From: Paraburkholderia sacchari
GTDB lineage: Bacteria > Pseudomonadota > Gammaproteobacteria > Burkholderiales > Burkholderiaceae
DNA length: 64,000 nt
Direction: 5' to 3'
NCBI RefSeq assembly: GCF_000785435.2
Contig: NZ_JTDB02000001.1
Span: forward strand, 896,499-960,498
Shown: positions 15,219 through 24,143 of the stretch, piece by piece
Numbering within the stretch: the first letter of the stretch is position 1
Layout: the number at the start of each line of letters is the position of its first letter
Made by a program: the position numbers and the translations under genes
Notes under the pieces: generated by a model
What the model saw: the letters and a program-made list of their open reading frames with translations, nothing else
What the model was told of the DNA's origin: nothing
Database searches by the model: none

Positions 15219-16958
15219 ATGACCGCTGCAGATCCCGTCGTCGTCCAGCCGGTTGTTCAACCGGCCGCGCAACTCGCCGCCCAACCGGCTCCCACGCGAG
15301 TCGACTACCGCACCGCCCCCTCGCAGTACCGGCACTGGAAGCTCAGTTTCGAAGGCGCCGTCGCGACGCTTGGCATGGACATCGCCGAAGACGGCGGCAT
15401 TCGCGAAGGCTACAAGCTGAAGCTCAATTCATACGACCTCGGCGTGGACATCGAACTGTACGATGCACTCCAGCGCATCCGTTTCGAGCACCCCGAGGTG
15501 CGCACCGTGGTGGTCACGAGTCTCAAGGACCGGGTGTTCTGCTCCGGCGCCAATATCTTCATGCTGGGCCTCTCCACTCACGCGTGGAAGGTCAACTTCT
15601 GCAAATTCACCAACGAAACGCGCAACGGCATCGAGGATTCGTCGCGGCATTCGGGCCTGAAATTCATTGCCGCAGTGAACGGCGCGTGCGCCGGCGGCGG
15701 CTATGAACTGGCGCTTGCCTGCGACGAGATCCTGCTGGTGGACGACCGATCGTCCACGGTGGCGCTGCCCGAGGTGCCGCTGCTGGGCGTGCTGCCCGGC
15801 ACGGGCGGCCTCACGCGCCTCACCGACAAGCGCAAAGTCCGTCATGACCGCGCCGATATCTTCTGCACCGTGGCCGAGGGCATTCGCGGCGAGCGCGCGA
15901 AGGCATGGCGTCTCGTTGACGACGTGATCAAGCCCAACCGCTTCGGCCAGGCGGTGCAGGCGCGCGCGCTCGAATTGGCCGCGTCGAGCGACCGGCCTCG
16001 TCCGGAGCAGGGCGCGCAGGGCGTCGCGCTCACGCGCATCGAGCGCGTCGAGCACGAGAACGGCCTGAGCTACGCAAGCGTCGAAGTGACGATCGATCGC
16101 GCGAAGCGCACGGGCACCTTCACGGTGAAAGCGCCCGACCTCGCGCAAGCGCCGCTGCCCGAAGGCATCGAGGCTATCGTCGCGGCCGGCGCCGCCTGGT
16201 GGCCGCTGCAGTTCGCCCGCGAACTGGACGACGCGATCCTCACGATGCGCACCAACGAACTCGACATCGGCACGTGGATCTTCAAGGCCGAAGGCGACGC
16301 CCGCGCCGTGCTGGCCGCCGACGCCGCGCTGCTCGAGCACCGCGGCCATTGGTTCGTGCGCGAGACCATCGGCATGCTGCGTCGCACGCTCGCGCGCATC
16401 GATGTCTCGTCGCGTTCGCTGTTTGCGCTGATCGAGCCGGGCTCGTGTTTCGCCGGCACGTTTGCGGAACTGGCGTTCGCCGCCGACCGCAGCTATATGG
16501 CGGCGCTGCCTTCGAACGAAGACGAAGAGCCGGCTATTACGTTATCCGAAGCGAATTTCGGGCTCTATCCGATGGTCACGCAGCAGTCGCGTCTCAAGCG
16601 GCGTTTCTATGAGGAAGCCGAACCGCTCGACGCCGCGCGTGCGCGGATCGGCCAGCCGGTGAAGCCGGCCGAGGCGGAGCGCCTCGGGCTCGTGACCGCC
16701 GCGCCCGACGACATCGACTGGGCCGACGAGATCCGCATCGCGCTGGAAGAGCGCGCGGCCATGTCGCCCGATGCGCTCACGGGTCTGGAAGCGAATCTGC
16801 GCTTCAACGGTGTCGAAACCATGGAGACGCGTATTTTCGGCCGGCTCTCGGCGTGGCAGAACTGGATCTTCAATCGCCCCAACGCGGTAGGCGAGAAGGG
16901 CGCACTCAAGGTGTACGGCAAGGGCAGCAAGGCGCAGTTCGATCTTGCACGCGTGTAG
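15219..16958 (+). CDS. boxC: Benzoyl-CoA-dihydrodiol lyase (2,3-epoxybenzoyl-CoA dihydrolase)
   Basis: 579 residues; the ATG at 15219 follows AGGAGA. It opens the epoxidised ring of 2,3-epoxybenzoyl-CoA hydrolytically, releasing formate and a 3,4-didehydroadipyl-CoA semialdehyde. It is an enoyl-CoA hydratase (crotonase) superfamily protein of the long BoxC type: an Ala/Pro/Gln-rich N-terminal tail of about 25 residues, the oxyanion-hole stretch CSGANIFMLG, NGACAGGGYELALACD, and a second crotonase-like half. The order boxC-boxB-boxA with short gaps (81 and 24 bases) indicates one operon under BoxR. Confidence 0.95.
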   Translation: MTAADPVVVQPVVQPAAQLAAQPAPTRVDYRTAPSQYRHWKLSFEGAVATLGMDIAEDGGIREGYKLKLNSYDLGVDIELYDALQRIRFEHPEVRTVVVTSLKDRVFCSGANIFMLGLSTHAWKVNFCKFTNETRNGIEDSSRHSGLKFIAAVNGACAGGGYELALACDEILLVDDRSSTVALPEVPLLGVLPGTGGLTRLTDKRKVRHDRADIFCTVAEGIRGERAKAWRLVDDVIKPNRFGQAVQARALELAASSDRPRPEQGAQGVALTRIERVEHENGLSYASVEVTIDRAKRTGTFTVKAPDLAQAPLPEGIEAIVAAGAAWWPLQFARELDDAILTMRTNELDIGTWIFKAEGDARAVLAADAALLEHRGHWFVRETIGMLRRTLARIDVSSRSLFALIEPGSCFAGTFAELAFAADRSYMAALPSNEDEEPAITLSEANFGLYPMVTQQSRLKRRFYEEAEPLDAARARIGQPVKPAEAERLGLVTAAPDDIDWADEIRIALEERAAMSPDALTGLEANLRFNGVETMETRIFGRLSAWQNWIFNRPNAVGEKGALKVYGKGSKAQFDLARV

Positions 16959-17039
16959 TTGCGGCAAGACTGAAAGAACACCCGCTTTCATCCAGAACCG
17001 TTATAGCCGCCCCGGCCGCCCTGGCTCCAAGGAACCGAC

Positions 17040-18467
17040 ATGTCCACGATCAACTACAGCGAAAAGATCCCCAACAACGTCAATCTCGCCGACGACCGCG
17101 CGTTGCAGCGCGCACTGGAGCAGTGGCAGCCGAATTTTCTTTCGTGGTGGGGCGACATGGGGCCCGAGGGCTCGCATGGCTTCGACGTGTATCTGCGCAC
17201 GGCAGTGAGCGTGGACGCGGGCGGCTGGGCGCATTTCGATCACGTGAAGATGCCCGATTACCGCTGGGGCATTTTTCTCGCGCCTGGCGAAGCGGAGCGC
17301 AAGATCCATTTCGGCGCGCACAAGGGCGAGGCCGCGTGGCAGGAAGTGCCGGGCGAGCACCGCGCGAACCTGCGCCGCATCATCGTCACGCAGGGCGACA
17401 CCGAGCCCGCCTCGGTCGAGCAGCAGCGCCATCTGGGCCTGACCGCGCCCTCGCTCTACGACCTGCGCAACCTGTTCCAGGTGAACGTGGAAGAGGGGCG
17501 GCACCTGTGGGCGATGGTCTATCTGCTGCATCGCTATTTCGGCCGCGACGGTCGTGAGGAAGCCGAAGCATTGCTCGAACGCCGCTCGGGCGACGACGAC
17601 AACCCGCGCATTCTCGGCGCGTTCAACGAAAGAACGCCGGACTGGCTCGCGTTTTTCATGTTCACCTACTTCACCGACCGCGACGGCAAGTTCCAGCTTT
17701 CGGCGTTGGCCGAATCGGGCTTCGATCCGCTCGCGCGCACCACGAAGTTCATGCTGACCGAAGAAGCGCATCACATGTTCGTGGGCGAATCGGGTGTCTC
17801 GCGCGTGGTGCAGCGCACCGCGCAGGTCATGAACGACCTCAAGACCGACGATGTTGGCCGCTTGCGCGCCGCGGGCGTGATCGACCTCGAAACGATCCAG
17901 CGCTACCTGAATTTCCACTACTCGGTGACGATCGACCTGTTCGGCGCGGACCATTCGTCGAATGCGGCCACGTTCTACAGTTCGGGCCTGAAGGGCCGTT
18001 ATGAGGAAACGAAGCGCGACGACGATCATAAGCTCGAAGGCCAGACTTATCGCCTGCTCGACGTGGACGGCGACAAGCTCGTCGAGCGCGACGTGCCGAT
18101 GCTCAACGCCATGAACGAAGTGCTGCGCGACGACTACATCAAGGACTCGGTGGCGGGCGTGAACCGCTGGAACAAGGTGCTGGAGAAGGCTGGCATCGAC
18201 TTTCGCCTCAGCGTGCCGCACAAGGCGTTCAATCGCCAGATCGGCACCTTCGCGGGCGTGCGCGTCGCGCCGGACGGCCGCGTGATCGACGAGGCGCAGT
18301 GGGCCGCGAACGAGGCGAAGTGGCTGCCCACGCCCGAAGACCGCGCGTATGTCGCGTCGCTCATGGGCCGCGTGGTGGAGCCGGGCAAGTTCGCGAACTG
18401 GATCGCGCCGCCGGCGATGGGCATCAACCGGCAGCCGGTCGATTTCGAGTACGTGCGCTTCAATTGA
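17040..18467 (+). CDS. boxB: Benzoyl-CoA 2,3-epoxidase, oxygenase component
   Basis: 475 residues, the family's usual length. BoxB is the diiron oxygenase that inserts one oxygen atom into benzoyl-CoA using electrons from BoxA. Carboxylate/His ligand segments typical of class I diiron enzymes are visible, in EEGRHLWAMVYLLHRYF around residue 150 and LTEEAHHMFVGESG around residue 240. The N-terminus (MSTINYSEKIPNNVNL) and DYIKDSVAGVNRWN are characteristic of BoxB. It sits between boxC and boxA on the same strand. Confidence 0.96.
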   Translation: MSTINYSEKIPNNVNLADDRALQRALEQWQPNFLSWWGDMGPEGSHGFDVYLRTAVSVDAGGWAHFDHVKMPDYRWGIFLAPGEAERKIHFGAHKGEAAWQEVPGEHRANLRRIIVTQGDTEPASVEQQRHLGLTAPSLYDLRNLFQVNVEEGRHLWAMVYLLHRYFGRDGREEAEALLERRSGDDDNPRILGAFNERTPDWLAFFMFTYFTDRDGKFQLSALAESGFDPLARTTKFMLTEEAHHMFVGESGVSRVVQRTAQVMNDLKTDDVGRLRAAGVIDLETIQRYLNFHYSVTIDLFGADHSSNAATFYSSGLKGRYEETKRDDDHKLEGQTYRLLDVDGDKLVERDVPMLNAMNEVLRDDYIKDSVAGVNRWNKVLEKAGIDFRLSVPHKAFNRQIGTFAGVRVAPDGRVIDEAQWAANEAKWLPTPEDRAYVASLMGRVVEPGKFANWIAPPAMGINRQPVDFEYVRFN

Positions 18468-18491
18468 ACGGCAGGGCCAGGTGAGACCATC

Positions 18492-19772
18492 ATGAACGCT
18501 CCGGTTTCCGTGGAGATCCTCAGGCAGCACCTGATCGATCCCGAGATCTGCATTCGCTGCAATACCTGCGAGGAGACGTGCCCGGTCGATGCGATCACGC
18601 ACGACGGCGTCAACTATGTCGTGAAAGCGGACGTCTGCAACGCCTGCATGGCCTGCGTGCCGCCGTGCCCGACCGGCGCAATCGACAACTGGCGCAACGT
18701 GCTCAAGGCCGAGGCCTATAGCATCGACGAACAGTTCGGCTGGGACGAACTCCCCACGCAAAATCCCACCGTGGGCGCGCCCGCTGCGTACGCTACCCCT
18801 GCATCCGCGGCTTCGGCCGGCGCGGACGCACTTCAAGCCGCCGCCACGCAGAACGTCGGCGACGCCGCGCCGGGCTCCGGCTCGGACATGGTGCGCGGCG
18901 CGACCGTGCCGCCGTGGTCGGCGGCGCGGCCCTATGTGCAGTTGTACACGCAAAAGGCGCCCACCACCGCAACCGTGGTGGGCAACTATCGGCTCACGGA
19001 CGCCTCCACGGAAAGCGATATCCATCACATCGTGCTCGACTTCGGCGCTATGCCGTTTCCGGTGCTCGAAGGGCAGTCGATCGGCATTCTGCCGCCCGGC
19101 AAGAGCGCCGATGGCCGCGCGCATCACGCGCGCCAGTACTCGGTTGCGAGCCCGCGCGACGGCGAGCGGCCCGGCTACAACAATGTCTCGCTCACCGTGA
19201 AGCGCGTGACCCACGATTACAGCGGCAACGCCACGGACGGTGTGTGCTCGAACTACCTGTGCGACCTGAAGAAGGGCGACGTGGTGAGCGTGATCGGCCC
19301 GTTCGGCAACACCTTCCTGATGCCGAATCATCCGAACTCGCATCTGCTGATGATCTGCACCGGCACGGGTTCCGCGCCCATGCGCGCGATGACCGAGTAC
19401 CGGCGCCGGCGCAGGCTCAAGGGCGCAACGGGCAAGCTGATGTTGTTCTTCGGCGCGCGCACGCAGCAGGAGTTGCCATACTTCGGACCGCTGATGAATC
19501 TGCCGAAGGATTTCATCGATACGAATCTGGCGTTTTCGCGCACGCCGGGCCAGCCCAAACGCTACGTGCAGGACGCGATGCGCGAGCGGGCCGTGGACGT
19601 CGCGCTACTGCTCAAGGACGGCAATACCCACATCTACGTGTGCGGACTCAAGGGCATGGAAGACGGCGTGCTGCAGGTGCTCGGCGAGGTCGCGCAGGCG
19701 CACGGCATGGCGTGGGACGCGCTGTGGGAGCGGCTCAAGCGGGAAGGGCGGCTGCACCTCGAAACGTACTGA
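18492..19772 (+). CDS. boxA: Benzoyl-CoA 2,3-epoxidase, reductase component
   Basis: 426 residues. The N-terminal 75 residues are a ferredoxin domain with two 4Fe-4S motifs ([12 protein letters not shown] and [12 protein letters not shown]). An Ala/Gly-rich linker (about 95-140) follows, then a ferredoxin-NADP-reductase-like FAD/NADPH module with [12 protein letters not shown], the [10 protein letters not shown] nucleotide-binding loop and [12 protein letters not shown]. It passes electrons from NADPH to BoxB. It is last of the tightly spaced boxCBA genes; the thioesterase follows after 116 bases. Confidence 0.96.
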   Translation: MNAPVSVEILRQHLIDPEICIRCNTCEETCPVDAITHDGVNYVVKADVCNACMACVPPCPTGAIDNWRNVLKAEAYSIDEQFGWDELPTQNPTVGAPAAYATPASAASAGADALQAAATQNVGDAAPGSGSDMVRGATVPPWSAARPYVQLYTQKAPTTATVVGNYRLTDASTESDIHHIVLDFGAMPFPVLEGQSIGILPPGKSADGRAHHARQYSVASPRDGERPGYNNVSLTVKRVTHDYSGNATDGVCSNYLCDLKKGDVVSVIGPFGNTFLMPNHPNSHLLMICTGTGSAPMRAMTEYRRRRRLKGATGKLMLFFGARTQQELPYFGPLMNLPKDFIDTNLAFSRTPGQPKRYVQDAMRERAVDVALLLKDGNTHIYVCGLKGMEDGVLQVLGEVAQAHGMAWDALWERLKREGRLHLETY

Positions 19773-19888
19773 GGCTGCATGGGGCGGCACATGCAGGAAA
19801 GTGCTGCTTCAGTCGGCAAGGTTGGTTAAGCACGATCGTTCTAAAAACGTTACCATCTCGGTACCCACTCGACGGAGAGACGTTTCAA

Positions 19889-20353
19889 ATGAACCTCGTT
19901 GCTGAATTGCCCGCCGGCCTCACCGGTCTCGAACAACTGCAGCGCATGCTCGCGAGCGGCCGCAGCGCGCCTATCGGCGAAACGCTCGGCTTCAGGCTCG
20001 CTGAGGTGGAGGAAGGCCGCGTGGTCTTCGAAAGCGTGCCCGGGCTGCATGCATACAACCCCATCGGCACCGTGCATGGCGGCTATGCGGCCACGCTGCT
20101 CGACTCGGCCTGTGGTTGCGCGGCGCATTCGCGTCTCGCGCCGAACCAGGGCTACACGACGCTCGAACTGAAAGTGGCCTACCACCGGCCCATGACCGCA
20201 AGCACCGGCCCGGTGCGCGCCGAAGGCCGCGTCTTGAGCATCGGCCGCCGCGCGGCCTTCACCGAGGCGACGATCACGGACGCCGCCGGCAAGCTCTATG
20301 CATCGGCGACCTCGACGCTGCTCGTGTTCGAGCGCGAGGCGTCGGGCGCATGA
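19889..20353 (+). CDS. PaaI-type hotdog thioesterase
   Basis: 154 residues from the ATG at 19889, with GGAGAG upstream. The hotdog-fold signature GTVHGGYAATLLDSACGCA and the strand LELKVAYHRPM are those of PaaI-like acyl-CoA thioesterases. Downstream of boxA it may hydrolyse benzoyl-CoA or stalled pathway thioesters to release CoA, as proposed for thioesterases in other aromatic CoA clusters; the substrate is not visible in the sequence. It may share the box transcript or have its own promoter in the 116-base gap. Confidence 0.85.
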   Translation: MNLVAELPAGLTGLEQLQRMLASGRSAPIGETLGFRLAEVEEGRVVFESVPGLHAYNPIGTVHGGYAATLLDSACGCAAHSRLAPNQGYTTLELKVAYHRPMTASTGPVRAEGRVLSIGRRAAFTEATITDAAGKLYASATSTLLVFEREASGA

Positions 20354-20443
20354 TGCATGCGCGGCACACCGCACTTTACAGCGGGATGCAGGCAACGCCC
20401 GCACCAAAGTGCACTAAAACGCAAACGCGCACTAAAGCGCACC

Positions 20444-21355
20444 TCAGATCGTCCCGTGCGCCTTGTCCTCGATGAGTTTCACGAGTGCATGAAGCAGGCG
20501 GTTGGCCGGCGTGGCCACGCCCAGCGCTGCGCCGCGCCGCACGACGAAGCCGTTCAGATGATCGATCTCGCTGCGCTTGCCGCGCGCGAGATCCTGCGCG
20601 GTGGACGAGTATTGCCCCGGCATGGTTTGCGCAATGCGCTGCACGCTGGTGTACACGTCGGGCGGCAGCGTCACGCCGTCGGCGTGCGCCACGGCCACGC
20701 ATTCGGCCAGCACGTCCTGCATCGCGTCGCGTACGCCAACGCCTTCCACGAGACGCCCATACGGCAATTGCGAAATCGCCGAGAGCGCGTTGTACGCGCA
20801 GTTCACAATCAACTTGGCCCAGAGCGCGCCGCGTACGTTCGCGGAAATTTCCGTGGGCACGCCCGCGTCGATCAGGGCCTGCGCGGCGGCCACGCTGTCG
20901 CGCGCGGGTTCGATCACCAGTTCGCCGCGCCCGTGATGGCGCACGTGGCCCGGGCCGGCCATCTCCGTCGCCACGTACACGACGGCGGCTGCAACATCTT
21001 GCGGGATTACGGTGCGCAGGCGCTCCGCATTGTCCACGCCGTTTTGCAGCGTGAGCACGAGCGTATCGGCGCGCAGATGCGGCGCGATCGACGCGCCGGC
21101 GCTTTCGGTGTCGGTCGACTTCACGCAGAACAGCACGAGATCGGCGCCGGCCACGGCGGCTGCCTCGGTGCTCGCGGCGAGGTGGGGGCGGCCGATGCGC
21201 TCGTCGAAGCTCTGCGCTTCGAGGCGCAGGCCGTCGCGCTCGATGGCTTCGACATGCTGCGCGCGCCCGATCAGCACGACGTCGTGTCCCGCGCGCGCGA
21301 GCATGCCGCCAAAAAAGCAGCCCACCGCGCCCGCGCCCATGATGGCGACTTTCAT
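20444..21355 (-). CDS. 2-dehydropantoate 2-reductase family oxidoreductase (PanE/ApbA)
   Basis: 303 residues, the usual length. The N-terminal NADP-binding site is GAGAVG at 7-12. The catalytic Lys lies in ALWAKLIVNCAYNALSA, and a C-terminal helical domain carries the conserved SSTAQDLARGKRSEIDHLNG. True PanE reduces ketopantoate in pantothenate synthesis. Burkholderiaceae carry several paralogues, some acting on other 2-keto acids, and this copy has no pantothenate gene near it, so the substrate is left open. It is convergent with the thioesterase. Confidence 0.87.
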   Translation of the reverse strand: MKVAIMGAGAVGCFFGGMLARAGHDVVLIGRAQHVEAIERDGLRLEAQSFDERIGRPHLAASTEAAAVAGADLVLFCVKSTDTESAGASIAPHLRADTLVLTLQNGVDNAERLRTVIPQDVAAAVVYVATEMAGPGHVRHHGRGELVIEPARDSVAAAQALIDAGVPTEISANVRGALWAKLIVNCAYNALSAISQLPYGRLVEGVGVRDAMQDVLAECVAVAHADGVTLPPDVYTSVQRIAQTMPGQYSSTAQDLARGKRSEIDHLNGFVVRRGAALGVATPANRLLHALVKLIEDKAHGTI

Positions 21356-21459
21356 CTGCGTTGCTCCTTTCGAGTTGCTTCTTCCGGGTTGCTATCTTCG
21401 ATAGAGCGCAGTATGGTACACGGCCCGCGCGGCCTGCGCTGGGCGCGATATGCGTGCCC

Positions 21460-22125
21460 TCACGCGGTCGCGATCATCAGCGTGCCGGTGGCCACCAGCG
21501 CGCCGCGCCAGAGCCAGTCGAAATTGATCCAGCCGCGCCGCAGCACGCCCAGTCCCACGTATTCATAGGCGACGATCGCGATGGCGGCGGTCGTCGCCAA
21601 CGTCACCAGCGTGTGCAGCGCGGTGAACGCGGCGGACACCGCGAGCGGCCCCGCGGCGCCGGCGCCGCCATGGGCCGCGGCCTCGCCGCAGACCGGCAGC
21701 AACGCCGGCATGAGCATGAGGCCCGCGCCATGCAGCGTGGCCATCAGCGCGGACCATGCCGCGAGGCCGAGAAAGCCGGCCGTCATGCCCACGCGCGCAC
21801 GATGGCGGTGCCCGCGCGCATGCTGCCACGCGGCCCAGCCGATCAGCAGCGCGCCAAGCCACCAGTGCAGGCCGCTTTGCATCAGCACCGGCCGCCACGC
21901 GCCCAGTACGGCGACCGAGCTCGTGAACAGCAGAATGGATGCGGCGTGGCCCAGCGCGATAGGCGGCAGCGCCAGCAGCAGGGTCGTGCGGCTGCCGCGT
22001 TGCAGCCCGAGCGCGGTGGCGAAGAGCCAGCCCATCGCCGGATTCGCGCCGTGAAAAACGCCGCTGGCCACGACCGCGCCCCAGGCGGCCCAGTGCGTGC
22101 CGAATGTACCGAACAGGTCGCTCAT
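21460..22125 (-). CDS. Small polytopic membrane protein linked to the SBP56 gene
   Basis: 221 residues from the ATG at 22125 (MSDLFGTFG), chosen because it starts 17 bases after the upstream gene's stop; a start at 22176 would overlap that gene. About six membrane spans with conserved-looking His in spans (GVFHGANPAMGW, ALGHAASILL, LHGAGLMLMP). No enzymatic motif is known to me. The arrangement suggests co-transcription with the methanethiol-oxidase-like gene. A metal- or sulfur-transport role is only a guess. Confidence 0.6.
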   Translation of the reverse strand: MSDLFGTFGTHWAAWGAVVASGVFHGANPAMGWLFATALGLQRGSRTTLLLALPPIALGHAASILLFTSSVAVLGAWRPVLMQSGLHWWLGALLIGWAAWQHARGHRHRARVGMTAGFLGLAAWSALMATLHGAGLMLMPALLPVCGEAAAHGGAGAAGPLAVSAAFTALHTLVTLATTAAIAIVAYEYVGLGVLRRGWINFDWLWRGALVATGTLMIATA

Positions 22126-22141
22126 GCCGTACGATCCACGC

Positions 22142-23536
22142 TCAGGGATAGCAGTACGAGTCCGACGAACAATCACCGCCTTCGAGCCGGATCTGATGCG
22201 GGCGATGCGTCTTCGGCCACTCCACGAAGAAGCGTTCGTCGAAGCGGAGTCCGCCTTCGGGGCCGGCGTCGAGCTTCACCATCCAGCCGTCGATGCCTTC
22301 GGGGTAGAACTGCGCGTCGATGGCGCCGTACAGCGAATTCGTGAAATACACGCGCCGCCCGTCGCGGCTCACTTCCACCATCTGCGGACCGCCGTTGAGC
22401 GCACGACCTGGCGCGCGCGGATGCGTGGCCCGCGAGGCGATCCCGCCGATGCGCACCCTGCCCGCCAAGACAGGATGTTCGGGATCCGAAACATCGTACT
22501 GGCGCAGGTCGCCCGTGCCCCAGCAGGCCACATAGAGGAAGCGGTCGTCGAGCGAGAGTGCGATGTCGGTGACGAGCGGCGGCACGGCGGCGAAGCCCTT
22601 GAGCATGGGCGGGAGCGCTTCCGGATCCGCGGGTTCGGCGGGAATCTCGATGATCTTGCGCGCGGCCCACTGATCGCCGTCGCGGTACCACTGCCATATA
22701 GACGCCGATAGGTCCTTCAGGCTGATGACGGAATTCACGAAACCATATGGCTTCGTGGGGTCGTGCGCGGGCCGCAGTTCGAACACCAACTGGTTCTCCG
22801 CGCCGAAGTCGAGCACCTGTTTGTGGCGGCGCGTGTGCAGGTCCCAGAAGTGCAGCCGGTGGCCGTACTGGCCCCCAAGCAGCACCTCGGGCACGAGGCC
22901 GTTCTCGAAGGTGGCGGGCAGGCCCCATTCGCTCGTCACGAGCGTGTCGTAGCCGAGATGCCACCAGCCATCGTAGGCAAGCTGCTGCGGGCCGCGGTCG
23001 ATTTCCCATTGGCCGAGAATGTCGAAGCTCTCGTGATCCATCAGGAAGATGCCGCCGGGCGCTTCGCCTTCCGCATTGGCGAGCGCTGTCACGTAGATGC
23101 CATCCGGTCCGCAGTGCACCGTATGCGGGCGGGTATAGCCGGCACGTTGCGCGACGCTTTCTGGCTCGTGTACGCGCACGATTTTCGGGCGGCGCGCGTC
23201 GGGCTTCGTATCGACGATATGAATGCGCGATGAGCGCAAGCCTGGCACGATCAGGTAACGGCGCTCGGTATGGGCGTGCGGCGCGTTCGGGCACAGGCAC
23301 GAACTGCATGCGTTCCAGCCGAAATGATGAAGTTCGTCGCCGGTGTTGGGCATCGCGAGGCGATGGACGATCTGGCCGTACTCGGGCGAGGCGGGATCGA
23401 GGTCGACCACGTCGAGCGAGTCAGGCACGCGGCTAGTGGGGTCGAAACTCGCCACCCATGCGAGCGTTTCAGGCGTGGCCGCGGCTGCAAGGCGCGCGGA
23501 GGGGTAGAAGCTCGGATCCGGTTTCCATGTCGCCAT
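22142..23536 (-). CDS. SBP56-family methanethiol oxidase (selenium-binding protein)
   Basis: 464 residues, family-typical length; the ATG at 23536 is preceded by AGGAGAGG. The conserved SBP56 signature LHHFGWNACSSC with its two cysteines is at about 68-79, followed by HTVHCGPDGIYV, DGWWHLGYDTLVTSEWG and the C-terminal WPKTHRPHQIRLEGGDCSSDSYC. Bacterial members oxidise methanethiol to formaldehyde, H2S and H2O2 and bind copper through conserved His residues. There is no Sec signal visible, unlike periplasmic MtoX, so location is uncertain. The SD lies within a small hairpin (23541-23558). Confidence 0.88.
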   Translation of the reverse strand: MATWKPDPSFYPSARLAAAATPETLAWVASFDPTSRVPDSLDVVDLDPASPEYGQIVHRLAMPNTGDELHHFGWNACSSCLCPNAPHAHTERRYLIVPGLRSSRIHIVDTKPDARRPKIVRVHEPESVAQRAGYTRPHTVHCGPDGIYVTALANAEGEAPGGIFLMDHESFDILGQWEIDRGPQQLAYDGWWHLGYDTLVTSEWGLPATFENGLVPEVLLGGQYGHRLHFWDLHTRRHKQVLDFGAENQLVFELRPAHDPTKPYGFVNSVISLKDLSASIWQWYRDGDQWAARKIIEIPAEPADPEALPPMLKGFAAVPPLVTDIALSLDDRFLYVACWGTGDLRQYDVSDPEHPVLAGRVRIGGIASRATHPRAPGRALNGGPQMVEVSRDGRRVYFTNSLYGAIDAQFYPEGIDGWMVKLDAGPEGGLRFDERFFVEWPKTHRPHQIRLEGGDCSSDSYCYP

Positions 23537-23540
23537 CGCT

Positions 23541-23558
23541 ACCTCTCCTTGTAGAGGT
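23541..23558 (-). promoter_or_regulatory. Hairpin covering the SBP56 gene's ribosome binding site
   Basis: In the minus-strand transcript ACCTCT and AGAGGT pair around ACAAGG, with the Shine-Dalgarno AGGAGAGG spanning the loop and 3' arm, a few bases before the start codon. A 6-bp stem is weak; a role in translation control is possible but unproven. Confidence 0.3.
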
Positions 23559-23811
23559 TTCGGAAGCGCCTATCTTGCACCGGTATGCGTGCGCTTGCAG
23601 GCTGCGTGCTGTTTCGTACGCGTTGCTTGTGGCCTTATTCCTTGCGGTAAAAAACATATGCGCCGCAGTTAGAAGGCGAACGATTATCCATGCTGCGAAA
23701 ACAGTGAATTCGCCGTGTCGCCATTTATCCGGTGCGCTGGACTTTCTAGACTAGATCCAACGATCCGCAGCTTGTGCCGGACCGATAGATCAAGTTACCG
23801 GAGGTCTTGTC

Positions 23812-24114
23812 ATGAAGTCGCTTATTAATGCCGTCGCGCTTGCTGCTGTGCTCGCCGTGCCCGCTGTTTCTTTCGCCCAGGCGCAACCGGAAAACGGCCC
23901 GCTTACGCGTGAGCAGGTCCGCAATGAACTCAAGGCGCTCGAGTCGGTGGGCTGGCGGCCGAACGTGGTGTCGCCGTTCTATCCTGGGGACTACCAGGCA
24001 GCCCAGGCGCGCTTGCAGGGGCATGGCGATAGCGGCTATGGACCTGCGACCGACGGCTCGTCGCAAAGCGGCACGGCGAGCAGCTACTCGCCGCCGGTGC
24101 GCATGATTCGTTGA
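23812..24114 (+). CDS. DUF4148 small exported protein
   Basis: 100 residues, start preceded by GGAGG. A Sec signal peptide (MKSLINAVALAAVLAVPAVS, cut near FAQA) leads into the DUF4148 core LTREQVRNELKALESVGW and YPGDYQAAQARL, then a Ser/Gly-rich tail. These proteins are very common, multicopy and of unknown function in Burkholderiaceae. The gene is monocistronic and convergent with the efflux operon. Confidence 0.88.
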   Translation: MKSLINAVALAAVLAVPAVSFAQAQPENGPLTREQVRNELKALESVGWRPNVVSPFYPGDYQAAQARLQGHGDSGYGPATDGSSQSGTASSYSPPVRMIR

Positions 24115-24143
24115 GGTGGTGCGAGTGCCGCGATCGGGCGCTG

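Noticed and set aside
17001..19343. A 780-codon minus-strand frame opposite boxB and boxA
   Set aside because: Its Arg/His/Ala-rich sequence has no family and lies entirely opposite two unmistakable genes; long antisense frames are expected at this GC content.
19889..20353. Aldehyde dehydrogenase boxZ expected near box genes
   Set aside because: The gene after boxA is a hotdog thioesterase; no aldehyde dehydrogenase is present in the window.
20408..20443. Repeated GCACTAAA (20411-20418, 20429-20436) between the thioesterase and panE
   Set aside because: Only two short copies, not a clear hairpin or terminator; too weak to call.
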